Below are positions 52,073 to 63,922 of a stretch of 64,000 nucleotides of DNA, piece after piece; position 1 is the stretch's first letter; each line of letters starts with the position of its first letter. Source of the stretch: Prauserella_A sp040645195 (GTDB taxonomy: Bacteria > Actinomycetota > Actinomycetes > Mycobacteriales > Pseudonocardiaceae); the NCBI RefSeq assembly GCF_040645195.1, contig NZ_JBEYXW010000006.1, positions 62,001-126,000 on the forward strand. Direction: 5' to 3'. The position numbers were made by a program, and so were the translations under genes. A model generated the notes under the pieces. It was given only the letters and a program-made list of their open reading frames with translations. It was not told the origin of the DNA and did no database searches.

Positions 52073-52651
52073 GTGGCGCCACGCCCACGTGGCGCGACGG
52101 AGCCGGCCGAGCGTGAACTGCTCTCAGCCGGGGACGTCGCGCGCACCATCGCCCGAATGGCCCATCAGGTCATTGAGAAAACTGCGCTCGGTGCCGGGGA
52201 CACGCCCCAGCCCGTGCTGCTGGGCATTCCGACCAGAGGCATCCCGCTCGCGACCCGGCTCGGCGAGCGCATCACCGAGTTCTCCGGCACCGAGGTGCCC
52301 AGCGGAGCACTCGACGTCACCCTCTACCGTGATGATCTCCGGCACAAGCCGACCCGGCCGCTCGCGCAGACGCAGCTGCCGGTTAGCGGTATCGACGACG
52401 CGATCGTGATCCTCGTCGACGATGTGCTCTTCTCCGGTCGCACCATCCGCGCTGCTCTGGACGCGTTGCGCGACCACGGCAGGCCCCGCGCCGTGCAGCT
52501 CGCGGTGCTGGTCGACCGGGGTCACCGGGAGCTGCCGATCCGGGCCGATTACGTGGGCAAGAACGTGCCCACCTCCCGTTCGGAGGAGGTCTCGGTGCTG
52601 CTCACCGAGACCGACGGCCGCGACGCCGTGCTGCTGGGGGAGCGCCGATGA
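52073..52651 (+). CDS. pyrR: Bifunctional PyrR: pyr mRNA-binding regulator / uracil phosphoribosyltransferase
   Basis: 192 aa. Binds the pyr leader RNA when UMP is abundant and can also make UMP from uracil and PRPP. The PRPP loop is AIVILVDDVLFSGRTIRAAL (about residues 109-128). Other family segments are ARTIARMAHQVIEK, LLGIPTRGIPLATRL and LDVTLYRDDLRHKPTRP. GTG start right behind AAGGAGG and the hairpin. The end overlaps pyrB (ATGA). First gene of the pyrimidine operon. Confidence 0.96.
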   Translation: MAPRPRGATEPAERELLSAGDVARTIARMAHQVIEKTALGAGDTPQPVLLGIPTRGIPLATRLGERITEFSGTEVPSGALDVTLYRDDLRHKPTRPLAQTQLPVSGIDDAIVILVDDVLFSGRTIRAALDALRDHGRPRAVQLAVLVDRGHRELPIRADYVGKNVPTSRSEEVSVLLTETDGRDAVLLGERR

Positions 52652-53583
52652 AACACCTGCTGACCACGGACGGCCTCGCCGCCGATGCGGCGACCGCGGT
52701 GCTGGACACCGCCGACGAACTCAAGCGCACTCTGCTCGGCAGGGAGGTGCGCAAGCTGCCGACGCTGCGCGGGCGCACCGTCGTCACCCTGTTCTACGAG
52801 AACTCCACCCGCACCAGGGTCTCCTTCGAGATCGCGGGGAAGTGGATGAGCGCAGACGTGATCAACGTCTCGGCCAGCGGATCCTCGGTCGGCAAGGGTG
52901 AGTCGCTGCGTGACACCGCACTCACGCTGGCCGCCGCCGGAGCCGACTGTGTGATCATCCGCCATCCCGCGACCGGGGCCGCGCACCGGCTGGCCGGCTG
53001 GCTCGCCGACGCGGGCACCGCGGTGGTGAACGCCGGTGACGGCATGCACGAGCACCCGACGCAGGCGCTGCTGGACGCGGCGACGTTGCGGGAGCGGCTC
53101 GGCGGGCTCGCCGGCAGGCGCATCGCGATCGTCGGCGACGTCCTGCACAGCCGGGTCGCCCGCTCCAACGTCCACCTGCTCGCCACCCTCGGCGCCGAGG
53201 TGGTGCTCGTCGCGCCGCCGACGCTGCTGCCCGCCGGTGTACGGGCCTGGCCGGTCACCGTCGCGCACGACCTCGACGCCGAGCTGCCCGCCGCCGACGC
53301 GGTGATGATGCTGCGCGTGCAGGCCGAGCGCATGCACGGCGGCTTCTTCCCGTCGGCTCGGGAGTATTCGATCGCCTACGGGCTCAACGAGGCACGGCTT
53401 CGCCTGCTGCCCGAGGACGCCGTGGTGCTGCATCCGGGACCGATGCTGCGCGGGATGGAGATCGGCTCCGCCGTCGCGGACGCGCCGCAGTCGGCGATCA
53501 CCGAACAGGTCCGCAACGGCGTCCACGTGCGGATGGCCGTGCTGTACCACCTCTTGGCAGGAGACGGAGGCGAGCGTGGTTGA
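52648..53583 (+). CDS. pyrB: Aspartate carbamoyltransferase catalytic subunit
   Basis: Carbamoyl phosphate + L-Asp -> N-carbamoyl-L-aspartate; 311 aa. The carbamoyl phosphate site is TLFYENSTRTRVSFEIAGK, SASGSSVGKGESLRDTALTL follows, then GMHEHPTQALLDAATLRERL and the aspartate side VLHPGPMLRGMEI. No pyrI regulatory gene is present, as usual in actinobacteria. Coupled to pyrR. The 69-base gap to pyrC includes one copy of a 24-bp repeat. Confidence 0.97.
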   Translation: MKHLLTTDGLAADAATAVLDTADELKRTLLGREVRKLPTLRGRTVVTLFYENSTRTRVSFEIAGKWMSADVINVSASGSSVGKGESLRDTALTLAAAGADCVIIRHPATGAAHRLAGWLADAGTAVVNAGDGMHEHPTQALLDAATLRERLGGLAGRRIAIVGDVLHSRVARSNVHLLATLGAEVVLVAPPTLLPAGVRAWPVTVAHDLDAELPAADAVMMLRVQAERMHGGFFPSAREYSIAYGLNEARLRLLPEDAVVLHPGPMLRGMEIGSAVADAPQSAITEQVRNGVHVRMAVLYHLLAGDGGERG

Positions 53584-53609
53584 TCATTGTGTGCCTTGTG
53601 GTCACGGTC

Positions 53610-53633
53610 GCCGACCGGGTGCGGGTGTCCCGC
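53610..53633 (+). repeat. 24-bp repeat, copy 1 (before pyrC)
   Basis: GCCGACCGGGTGCGGGTGTC plus CCGC. The identical 24 bases occur at 56588-56611 inside the 3' end of carA. It contains the small hairpin GCGGG-TGT-CCCGC. Here it is non-coding, eight bases before the pyrC GGAGG. Confidence 0.85.
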
Positions 53634-53652
53634 AGAATACGGAGGACAAATC

Positions 53653-54948
53653 TTGACCAGGGGCACCACCGTCATCCGGGGCGCGCGCCGCTATGGCGAG
53701 GGGGAGCCGGTCGATGTGCTCGTCGCCGACGGGATCATCGCCGAGATCGGCACGGTCGCCGCGCCGGCGGACGCCGACGTGATCGAGGCGGCGGGCCATG
53801 TTCTGCTGCCCGGGTTCGTCGATCTGCACACCCACCTGCGCGAGCCCGGCCGGGAGGACACCGAGACCGTCGAGACCGGCTCGGCGGCGGCCGCACTCGG
53901 CGGCTACACGGCCGTGTTCGCGATGGCCAACACCGACCCGGTGGCCGACAACGCGGTGGTGGTGGAGCACGTGTGGCGGCGGGGCAGGGAGATCGGGCTG
54001 GTCGACGTCCATCCGGTCGGCGCCGTCACGGTCGGCCTTCGTGGCGAGCGGCTCGCCGAGATGGGCACGATGGCCAAGTCGGTGGCCGGGGTGCGGATGT
54101 TCTCCGACGACGGGCACTGCGTGGCAGACCCGCTGCTCATGCGGCGGGCGCTGGAGTACTCGACGGCGCTCGGCACCGTGGTGGCCCAGCACGCCGAGGA
54201 GCCGCGGCTGACCGTCGGGGCGCAGGCCCACGAGGGTGAGCGGGCCTCGCGGTTCGGTTATCCCGGTTGGCCGGCCTCGGCCGAGGAGTCGATCGTCGCG
54301 CGCGACTGTGTCCTGGCCAGGCACGCCGGTGCCCGGCTGCACGTGTGTCACGTGTCGACCACCGGCACCGTGGACGTGCTGAGCTGGGCGAAGGGACTCG
54401 GCATCGATGTGTCGGCCGAGGTGACACCGCATCACCTGCTGCTGACCGACGAGCGGCTCGCGACCTACGACCCGGTGAACAAGGTCAACCCGCCGCTGCG
54501 CGCCGAGGCCGATGCCGAGCGGATGCGCCAGGCGCTGACCGACGGCGTGATCGACTGCGTGGCGACCGACCACGCGCCGCACGCCGTGCAGGACAAGGAC
54601 TGTGAGTGGGCGGCGGCCCGCCCGGGCATGCTGGGCCTGCAGACCGCGCTGTCGATCGTCGTGGAGACGATGGTGCGGCCGGGCCTGCTCGACTGGCGCG
54701 GGGTGGCCAGGGTCATGAGCGAGCGGCCAGCCGAGATCGCCGGGCTGCCCGACCAGGGCCGGCCGCTGGAGGCCGGGGAGCCGGCGAACCTCGTGCTGGT
54801 CGACCCGGACACCGAGTGGACCGTGCGCGGCGCCGAGCTGGCGAGTATTTCCGCCAACACGCCATACGAGGGAATGCGGCTGCCGGCCGTGGTGAGCGCC
54901 ACGCTCCTGCGCGGGCGGATTACGTCGCGGGAAGGGAAGATTGACTGA
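53653..54948 (+). CDS. pyrC: Dihydroorotase
   Basis: N-carbamoyl-aspartate <-> dihydroorotate, class I zinc enzyme; 431 aa. Metal motifs are GFVDLHTHLREPGREDTET (HxH), the Asp-containing MFSDDGHCVAD region, VAQHAEEP, LHVCHVSTTG and CVATDHAPHA. Start: the TTG at 53653 has GGAGG seven bases upstream and begins just before TTVIRGARR; starts further up (53587) would cover the 24-bp repeat and are not conserved. The stop overlaps the next gene by one base. Confidence 0.95.
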   Translation: MTRGTTVIRGARRYGEGEPVDVLVADGIIAEIGTVAAPADADVIEAAGHVLLPGFVDLHTHLREPGREDTETVETGSAAAALGGYTAVFAMANTDPVADNAVVVEHVWRRGREIGLVDVHPVGAVTVGLRGERLAEMGTMAKSVAGVRMFSDDGHCVADPLLMRRALEYSTALGTVVAQHAEEPRLTVGAQAHEGERASRFGYPGWPASAEESIVARDCVLARHAGARLHVCHVSTTGTVDVLSWAKGLGIDVSAEVTPHHLLLTDERLATYDPVNKVNPPLRAEADAERMRQALTDGVIDCVATDHAPHAVQDKDCEWAAARPGMLGLQTALSIVVETMVRPGLLDWRGVARVMSERPAEIAGLPDQGRPLEAGEPANLVLVDPDTEWTVRGAELASISANTPYEGMRLPAVVSATLLRGRITSREGKID

Positions 54949-55439
54949 TGGAAAGGCTGCTTCTTTCGCTGGTCGTCGTCGTGTTCTTCGCACTCTGCGT
55001 CTACGGGATGTGGCGCGGCTGGCGACGCCAGGCGCGCGCGCAGAGTGTCCGTTTCCCGCCGTTCCCGCAGGTTCCGGACGACCTCGGTGAGCCGGTGCTC
55101 GACGCCAAGGGGCTGTACGTCGCGACGACGACGGCCGGACACTGGCAGGAGCGGGTGGTGACACGCGGGGTCGGCCTGCGCGGGCCAGCGGTGTTGCGCT
55201 ACCACGACGGCGGCATCGAGGTGGACCGCGTGGGTGCCACCGGATTCTGGATTCCCCGGGAATCCATTGTGGACGTCAAGACCGGAAGGGGGATGGCCGG
55301 CAAGGTCATGGGCACGGAAAGCCTGCTGGTGGTCAGCTGGCGGCTAGGGGAAACCGAGCTCGACACCGGGTTCCGGGGTGACGACATCGGTGTCTATCCA
55401 CAGTGGATCGCTCAGGTCAAGGGAGGTGCCCAGGTATGA
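54948..55439 (+). CDS. Conserved pyr-operon membrane protein (Rv1382-like)
   Basis: 163 aa. One N-terminal helix (LLLSLVVVVFFALCVYGMW, about residues 4-22), a basic stop-transfer RGWRRQAR, then a soluble PH-like beta domain (LYVATTTAGHWQERVVTRGV, GIEVDRVGATGFWIPRESIV). M. tuberculosis has the same gene, Rv1382, between pyrC and carA, so its location is conserved although its role in pyrimidine synthesis is unknown. Overlaps pyrC by one base and carA by four. Confidence 0.85.
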   Translation: MERLLLSLVVVVFFALCVYGMWRGWRRQARAQSVRFPPFPQVPDDLGEPVLDAKGLYVATTTAGHWQERVVTRGVGLRGPAVLRYHDGGIEVDRVGATGFWIPRESIVDVKTGRGMAGKVMGTESLLVVSWRLGETELDTGFRGDDIGVYPQWIAQVKGGAQV

Positions 55440-56634
55440 GCGGAACGCGCACACCGGCGGCGCTGGTGCTCGAGGACGGCCGGGTGTTCCGCGGCGCGGC
55501 CTACGGCGCGCAGGGTGCCACGCTCGGGGAGGTCGTGTTCTGCACCGGCATGACCGGCTACCAGGAGACGCTGACCGACCCCTCGTACAGGGGACAGATC
55601 GTCGCGCAGACCGCGCCGCAGATCGGCAACACCGGCTGGAACGACGAGGACGACGAGTCGTCCCGGATCTGGGTCGCGGGCTACGTCGTGCGCGATCCGG
55701 CGCGCACGCCGTCCAACTGGCGGTCGAGGCGCTCCCTCGACGAGGAGCTCGCCACGCAGGGCATCGTCGGTATCGCCGAGGTCGACACGCGGACGCTCAC
55801 CCGGCACATCCGGGAACACGGCGCGATGCGGGCCGGGGTGTTCTCCGGTGACGCGCTCGCGCCGGACGACGAGCTGGTCACGCAGGTGCTGGCGAGCCCG
55901 TCGATGAAGGGCGCCGACCTCGCGGGTCAGGTGACCACACGGCAGCCCTACGTCGTGCCGGCGCAGGGCGAGCGGCGCTACCGTGTCGCCGCGCTCGACC
56001 TCGGCATCAAGGCGAACACCCCCCGGCAGCTGGCGAAACGCGGCATCGAGGTGCACGTGCTGCCCGGCGGATCGACGTTGGAAGACCTGCTGGCCGTCGA
56101 ACCGGACGGTGTGTTCCTGTCGAACGGTCCCGGTGACCCCGAGACGCAGACCCACGCCATCGAGCTGACCAAGGCCGTGCTGGGGCAGCAGCTGCCGCTG
56201 TTCGGCATCTGCTTCGGCAACCAGATCCTCGGCAGGGCGCTGGGCCTGCGCACGTACAAGATGCGCTTCGGCCACCGCGGCATCAACGTCCCGGTGCTCG
56301 ACATCGAGACCGGCCGGGTGGCCATCACCGCACAGAACCACGGTTTCGCCCTGGAAGGTGAGCCGGGGCAGCGGTTCGAGTCCCCGTTCGGTGCGACGAA
56401 GGTCAGCCACTACTGCGCCAACGACGGCACGGTCGAGGGGCTGCGCTGCGAGGACGTTCCCGCCTTCTCGGTGCAGTACCACCCGGAGGCGGCGGCGGGC
56501 CCGCACGACGCCAACCCGCTGTTCGACGAGTTCGTGACCTTGATGGAGGCACGCGCGGGCCACAATCGCGCAGCCCCGCCCGCGGGGGCCGACCGGGTGC
56601 GGGTGTCCCGCGAAGCACTGGAGAAGCAGAAGTA

Positions 56635-56635
<1 letters not shown>
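55436..56635 (+). CDS. carA: Carbamoyl-phosphate synthase small (glutaminase) subunit
   Basis: Releases ammonia from glutamine for CarB; 399 aa. The N-terminal domain has VFCTGMTGYQETLTDPSYRG. The class I amidotransferase domain has FLSNGPGDPET, the nucleophile Cys in LFGICFGNQILGRALGL, and FSVQYHPEAAAGPHD with His and Glu. Its last 20 codons are variable and contain the second copy of the 24-bp repeat, coding GADRVRVSR. GGGAGG lies nine bases before the ATG. The stop overlaps carB by one base (TAATG). Confidence 0.97.
56588..56611 (+). repeat. 24-bp repeat, copy 2 (inside carA 3' end)
   Basis: Identical to 53610-53633. It lies within the non-conserved C-terminal codons of carA, 24 bases before the stop. 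The two direct copies flank pyrC, the Rv1382-like gene and most of carA. Confidence 0.85.
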
Positions 56636-59949
<3,314 letters not shown>

Positions 59950-59965
59950 GTGGAAGCGAAACGCT

Positions 59966-60068
59966 CCCCAAGGCCACCTTGGTTGCAGGAATCAAACACT
60001 GCGGCGCGAAGCGTCTCGGTTTGGGCGGTGGTGGGAGACGGGTGGGCGCAACCAAGGTGGCCTTGGGG
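59966..60068. repeat. 21-bp perfect inverted repeat with 61-base centre, between carB and pyrF
   Basis: The arm at 59966-59986 begins CCCCAAGGCCACCTTGG and continues TTGC; the arm at 60048-60068 is its exact reverse complement. Each arm is itself a small palindrome (CCAAGG-CCA-CCTTGG). The 103-base unit fills most of the 141 bases between the carB stop and the pyrF ATG. It has no coding capacity and no T-run. It resembles a miniature mobile or REP-type palindromic unit; attenuation of pyrF is an alternative. Confidence 0.9.
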
Positions 60069-60090
60069 GACAAGACCGAAGGGTCACGGC

Positions 60091-60936
60091 ATGGCTGAGG
60101 GGTTCGAGGGGTTCGGGAAACGGCTCGCGGACGCGGTGGCACAGCGTGGGCCACTGTGTGCGGGGGTGGACCCGCATCCGGCGCTGCTGGAGGCCTGGGA
60201 CCTGCCTGGTGGCGTACGTGGCCTGGAGACGTTCGCGCTGACGGCCACCGACGCCATCGCGCCGCACGTCGCCGTGCTCAAGCCCCAGTCGGCGTTCTTC
60301 GAGGCGTACGGCGCCGCGGGGATCGCCGTACTGGAACGCGTGCTCGCCCATGCCAGGCAGGCGGGCGCGCTGGTGCTGCTGGACGTCAAGCGAGGCGACA
60401 TCGGCTCGACCATGGCCGCCTACGCGCAGGCCTACCTCGGCGAGGACGCCCCGCTGGCGGCCGACGCGATCACCGTGTCGCCCTATCTCGGCTTCGGCGC
60501 GCTCGAGCCGGCGTTCGCGGCGGCAGAGGCGAGCGGCAGGGGAGTGTTCGTACTGGCGCGCACCTCCAACCCCGACGGGGCGGGGCTGCAGCGGGCCGAC
60601 ACCAACGGCAGGACGGTCGCCCAGTCCATTGTGGACGACGCGGCACGGCGCAACGCGGGAGCCGTTCCGCTCGGCGCCACCGGCGTGGTCGTCGGCGCCA
60701 CCAACCGGCCTGGCGAGCTCGACCTCACTGGGCTGAACGGGCCAATCTTGGCGCCCGGGTTCGGCGAGCAGGGCGCGACCGCGGACGACCTGCCTGCGGT
60801 GTTCGGCGACAGTCTTCCCTCGGTGCTGCCCGCATCGTCGCGTGGACTGCTGCGGGAGGGGCCGGACGCGACGGCGCTGCGTGCCGCGGTGCTACGCACC
60901 CAGGAGAGCCTGCTGCGGGTTGCCTGCCGGCCGTGA
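60091..60936 (+). CDS. pyrF: Orotidine-5'-phosphate decarboxylase (type 2)
   Basis: OMP -> UMP + CO2, last step of the pathway; 281 aa, the longer actinobacterial type. The active-site Asp-Lys-x-x-Asp is in LVLLDVKRGDIGSTMAAYAQ. Other family parts are LCAGVDPHPALLEAWDL, VLKPQSAFFEAYG and ATGVVVGATNRPGEL. The ATG at 60091 follows the inverted repeat; a frame open from 59950 is not coding. pyrD is not in this operon. Confidence 0.95.
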   Translation: MAEGFEGFGKRLADAVAQRGPLCAGVDPHPALLEAWDLPGGVRGLETFALTATDAIAPHVAVLKPQSAFFEAYGAAGIAVLERVLAHARQAGALVLLDVKRGDIGSTMAAYAQAYLGEDAPLAADAITVSPYLGFGALEPAFAAAEASGRGVFVLARTSNPDGAGLQRADTNGRTVAQSIVDDAARRNAGAVPLGATGVVVGATNRPGELDLTGLNGPILAPGFGEQGATADDLPAVFGDSLPSVLPASSRGLLREGPDATALRAAVLRTQESLLRVACRP

Positions 60937-61250
60937 TGCGGAGTTCCTGCCCTGGTCGAAGCACATGTTGATCTTGCACTAGGGTAATCGGCGTGGCGCA
61001 GGCGGGGGTGTCGGCGCCGCACCGGAAAACGGATTCACTGGTCGCGGGCTGACACCGCGACGCCAGAAGTGAGTAGGGTCGTCTCTGGTCGTGCCGCGGC
61101 GCCCAGTCGCGTCACGAGAGCACCATCCACCAGGCCGCTATACGGCGCCCGGGTGATGCGATCGGCGCCCACCCCCGCATTGTGAGTCCAGGTCGAGGGT
61201 GGGTACGGTCGCCACACCCACCCAGAATTTGAGTAATACCGGAGGAAAAC
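60937..61250. other. Intergenic region before mihF with hairpin and candidate -10 boxes
   Basis: 314 bases without a gene. GGGTGGGT (61197-61204) pairs with ACCCACCC (61216-61223) around 11 bases, ending 27 bases before the mihF GTG. Candidate -10 boxes TAGGGT (61074-61079) and TACGGT (61204-61209) fit TAnnnT. TTGATC and TTGCAC around 60967 precede TAGGGTAAT and might be a further promoter. No terminator with a T-run follows pyrF. Confidence 0.5.
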
Positions 61251-61568
61251 GTGGCACTTCCCCAGCTCACCGAGGAACAGCGTGCTGCGGCGCTGGAGAA
61301 GGCCGCCGCCGCCCGTCGCGCCCGCGCGGAGCTCAAGGAACGGCTCAAGCGCGGCGGCACCACCCTCGCCGACGTGCTGAAGCAGGCCGACGAGGACGAG
61401 GTCCTCGGCAAGATGAAGGTCTCCGCTTTGCTGGAGGCTCTGCCGGGCGTGGGCAAGGTGCGTGCGCAGCAGACGATGGAGCGTCTCGAGATCGCTACCA
61501 GTCGCCGGCTGCGCGGCCTCGGCGACCGGCAGCGCAAAGCGCTGCTCGCCGAGTTCAGCGGCGAGTGA
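61251..61568 (+). CDS. mihF: Integration host factor, actinobacterial type
   Basis: Nucleoid-associated DNA-binding protein essential in mycobacteria and needed for phage L5 integration; 105 aa. ALPQLTEEQRAAALEKAAAA is the usual start; a charged helical part with ARAELKERLKRG follows; the helix-two-turn-helix/HhH part is LLEALPGVGKVRAQQTMERL. GGAGG lies six bases before the GTG. It is unrelated in sequence to E. coli IHF. Position between pyrF and gmk is conserved in actinobacteria. Confidence 0.96.
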   Translation: MALPQLTEEQRAAALEKAAAARRARAELKERLKRGGTTLADVLKQADEDEVLGKMKVSALLEALPGVGKVRAQQTMERLEIATSRRLRGLGDRQRKALLAEFSGE

Positions 61569-61684
61569 GTGAGCAGCTACACCGCGGCTCGATCGAGGCC
61601 GGCGTTCGCGGCGGCCAGGACCGGAGGGCAGCAGCCCGCATGATCGCGGCGGCGGGGCGAACCGATGGCGGAAACGGTGGAACG

Positions 61685-62347
61685 ATGACCGAGCCAGAGC
61701 CCCGGCGGCGCGATCATGTGCCGGTCGCAGGACAGACCGATGGTGAGCCGGTGCCGGCTGAGACGGCGCGGCACCGGCTCACTGTCGTATCCGGACCATC
61801 GGGGGTCGGCAAGTCCAGCGTCGTTGCCGAACTGCGGCGGCTGTGCCCCGACATCTACTTCAGTGTCTCGGTGACCACCCGCACGCCGCGGCCCGGCGAG
61901 GTCGACGGCGAGCACTACCACTTCATCGAGCGGGACACCTTCGAGGCGATGGTCACCAAAGGTGAGCTCCTCGAACACGCCGAGTTCGCCGGCAACAGCT
62001 ACGGCACCCCCCGAGCGCCGGTCGAGGCGGCGCTGCGGTCGGGGCGGCCCGCGGTGCTGGAGATCGAGCTACAGGGCGCACGGCAGGTGCGGGCCGCGAT
62101 GCCGGACGCCCAGCTGGTCATGCTGCTGCCGCCCTCATGGGGCGAGCTGGTCGGCAGGCTCACCGGCCGGGGTACCGAGGCCGACGACGCCGTGCAGGCC
62201 CGTCTGACGGAAGCGCAGCGTGAGCTCGCGGCCGCGGCGGAGTTCGACGCGCAGGTGGTGAACGCCGACGTGCAGACCGCCGCGCGCGAGTTGCTAAGCT
62301 TGGTGACCGGCGAAGATACCGCTTTCGACGATTCGGAGCACAGTTAG
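61685..62347 (+). CDS. gmk: Guanylate kinase
   Basis: GMP + ATP -> GDP + ADP; 220 aa. The P-loop is LTVVSGPSGVGKSSVVAELR (about residues 32-51). GMP binding is in SVTTRTPRPGEVDGEHYHFI, and LLEHAEFAGNSYGTPRAPVE follows; ARQVRAAMPDAQLVMLLPPS is also typical. The start is uncertain: the ATG at 61685 fits homologue length, while the in-frame ATG at 61640 has GGAGGG 11 bases upstream and would add 15 residues. The stop overlaps rpoZ by one base. Confidence 0.95.
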   Translation: MTEPEPRRRDHVPVAGQTDGEPVPAETARHRLTVVSGPSGVGKSSVVAELRRLCPDIYFSVSVTTRTPRPGEVDGEHYHFIERDTFEAMVTKGELLEHAEFAGNSYGTPRAPVEAALRSGRPAVLEIELQGARQVRAAMPDAQLVMLLPPSWGELVGRLTGRGTEADDAVQARLTEAQRELAAAAEFDAQVVNADVQTAARELLSLVTGEDTAFDDSEHS

Positions 62348-62622
62348 TGACCGCGATGACGTTGGGCCCGCAGAGCGAACACCTCGAGGGCATTACCAAC
62401 CCGCCTATCGACGACCTGCTCGAGAAGGTCAGCTCCAAGTACGCGCTGGTGATTTACTCGGCCAAGCGTGCCCGCCAGATCAACGACTACTACGCGCAGC
62501 TCGGTGAGGGCCTGCTCGAGTACGTCGGCCCGCTCGTCGAGCCGGGTCCGCGGGAGAAGCCGCTGTCGATCGCCCTGCGCGAGATCCACGCCGGCCTGCT
62601 CGAGCACACCGAAGGCGAGTAG
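62347..62622 (+). CDS. rpoZ: RNA polymerase omega subunit
   Basis: Small subunit that helps assemble the core polymerase around beta-prime; 91 aa. It reads GITNPPIDDLLEKVSSKYAL then VIYSAKRARQINDYYAQLGE, the actinobacterial omega signature, and ends KPLSIALREIHAGLLEHTEG. GTG start overlapping the gmk stop. gmk-rpoZ-coaBC order is conserved. Confidence 0.97.
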   Translation: MTAMTLGPQSEHLEGITNPPIDDLLEKVSSKYALVIYSAKRARQINDYYAQLGEGLLEYVGPLVEPGPREKPLSIALREIHAGLLEHTEGE

Positions 62623-62629
62623 CGGCGCG

Positions 62630-63868
62630 GTGCGCCCGCAACCTCGTGTCGTCCTCGGGGTGGGCGGAGGCATCGCGGCCTACAAGGCGTGCGAGGTCCT
62701 GCGCGGGCTCACCGAGACCGGGCACGACGTCCGCGTCGTGCCCACCGCGGCCGCGCTGAACTTCGTCGGCGCGGCGACCTTCGAGGCACTGTCGGGGCAT
62801 CCCGTGCACACCGGGGTGTTCACCGACGTGCCCGACGTCCAGCACGTGCGTGTCGGCAAGGAGGCCGACCTCGTGCTCGTCGTTCCCGCCACCGCCGACC
62901 TGCTGGCCAGGGCGGCGCACGGCCTCGCGGACGACCTGCTGACCAACACCCTGCTCACCGCCCGGTGCCCGGTCGCCTTCTTCCCCGCCATGCACACGGA
63001 GATGTGGGAGCACCCAGCGACTCGCGCCAACGTCGCCCTGCTCCGATCGCGGGGAGCCGTGGTGACCGAGCCGGCCTCGGGCAGGCTCACCGGCGCCGAC
63101 ACCGGCAAGGGCAGGCTCGCCGATCCACGCGAGATCGTCGACATCGCCCGCCTGCTGCTGGCCCGCGCCGACGCGTTGCCGCGTGACCTGGAGGGAGTCC
63201 GGGTCGTCGTCTCGGCCGGCGGCACGCGGGAACCACTCGACCCGGTCCGCCACCTCGGCAACCGCTCGTCCGGCAAACAGGGCTACGCACTGGCCAGGGT
63301 CGCCGCGCAGCGCGGTGCCCAGGTCACGCTCGTCGCCGCGCACACCGAGGCGCTGCCCGAGCCGGCCGGCGCCGACGTCGTGCACGTCTCCACGGCCCTC
63401 CAGCTGGCCACAGCGGTCGAGGAGGCCGCGGCGAAGGCCGACATCGTCGTCATGGCTGCCGCCGTGGCCGACTTCCGTCCCGTCAGCACCGCTGAGAACA
63501 AGATCAAGAAGTCGGACGACCTGCCCGACCCGACGATCGAGCTGACCCGCAACCCGGACATCCTCGCCGGACTGGTCGAGCATCGCCGGAGCAGCCAGAT
63601 CATCGTGGGGTTCGCCGCCGAGACCGGCGACGAGCGGGGCAGTGTGCTCGACCATGCCCGCGCCAAGCTGAAGCGCAAGGGCTGCGACCTGCTGGTGGTC
63701 AACGCCGTCGGCGAGGGCAAGGCGTTCGAGGTTGAGGAGAACACCGGCTGGCTGCTGTCGGCCGACGGTGTGGAAGAACGCATCCCACTCGGCGCGAAGT
63801 CGCAGCTCGCGGCCACAGTGTGGGATGCGGCGGCCGCGCTACTGCGGCGCAGACCGGATCGCCAGTAG
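62630..63868 (+). CDS. coaBC: Bifunctional phosphopantothenoylcysteine decarboxylase/phosphopantothenate-cysteine ligase
   Basis: Two steps of coenzyme A synthesis; 412 aa. The N-terminal CoaC flavoprotein has VVLGVGGGIAAYKACEVLRG, QHVRVGKEADLVLVVPATAD (active His) and FFPAMHTEMWEHPATRANVA. The C-terminal CoaB part starts near residue 188 with VVVSAGGTREPLDPVRHLGN, RSSGKQGYALARVA, and carries the ENKIKK lysines (about residue 290). CTP-dependent as in other bacteria. GTG start seven bases after the rpoZ stop. Confidence 0.96.
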   Translation: MRPQPRVVLGVGGGIAAYKACEVLRGLTETGHDVRVVPTAAALNFVGAATFEALSGHPVHTGVFTDVPDVQHVRVGKEADLVLVVPATADLLARAAHGLADDLLTNTLLTARCPVAFFPAMHTEMWEHPATRANVALLRSRGAVVTEPASGRLTGADTGKGRLADPREIVDIARLLLARADALPRDLEGVRVVVSAGGTREPLDPVRHLGNRSSGKQGYALARVAAQRGAQVTLVAAHTEALPEPAGADVVHVSTALQLATAVEEAAAKADIVVMAAAVADFRPVSTAENKIKKSDDLPDPTIELTRNPDILAGLVEHRRSSQIIVGFAAETGDERGSVLDHARAKLKRKGCDLLVVNAVGEGKAFEVEENTGWLLSADGVEERIPLGAKSQLAATVWDAAAALLRRRPDRQ

Positions 63869-63871
63869 GCT
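63866..63871 (+). promoter_or_regulatory. Candidate -10 box for metK
   Basis: TAGGCT overlaps the coaBC stop and would give a leader of about 44 bases before the GTG at 63923. The gap 63869-63922 is too short for a SAM riboswitch and none is seen. Confidence 0.35.
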
Positions 63872-63922
63872 CGTCTGGGGCATTCGCCCGCAGGCAGCTG
63901 ATGAATGAGGAGTGAGGACGTC

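Noticed and set aside
59950..60090. N-terminal extension of pyrF through the inverted repeat
   Set aside because: The frame is open but the residues are not family-like; the conserved start is near the ATG at 60091.
63869..63922. SAM riboswitch before metK
   Set aside because: The gap is only 54 bases and shows no matching stem arrangement.
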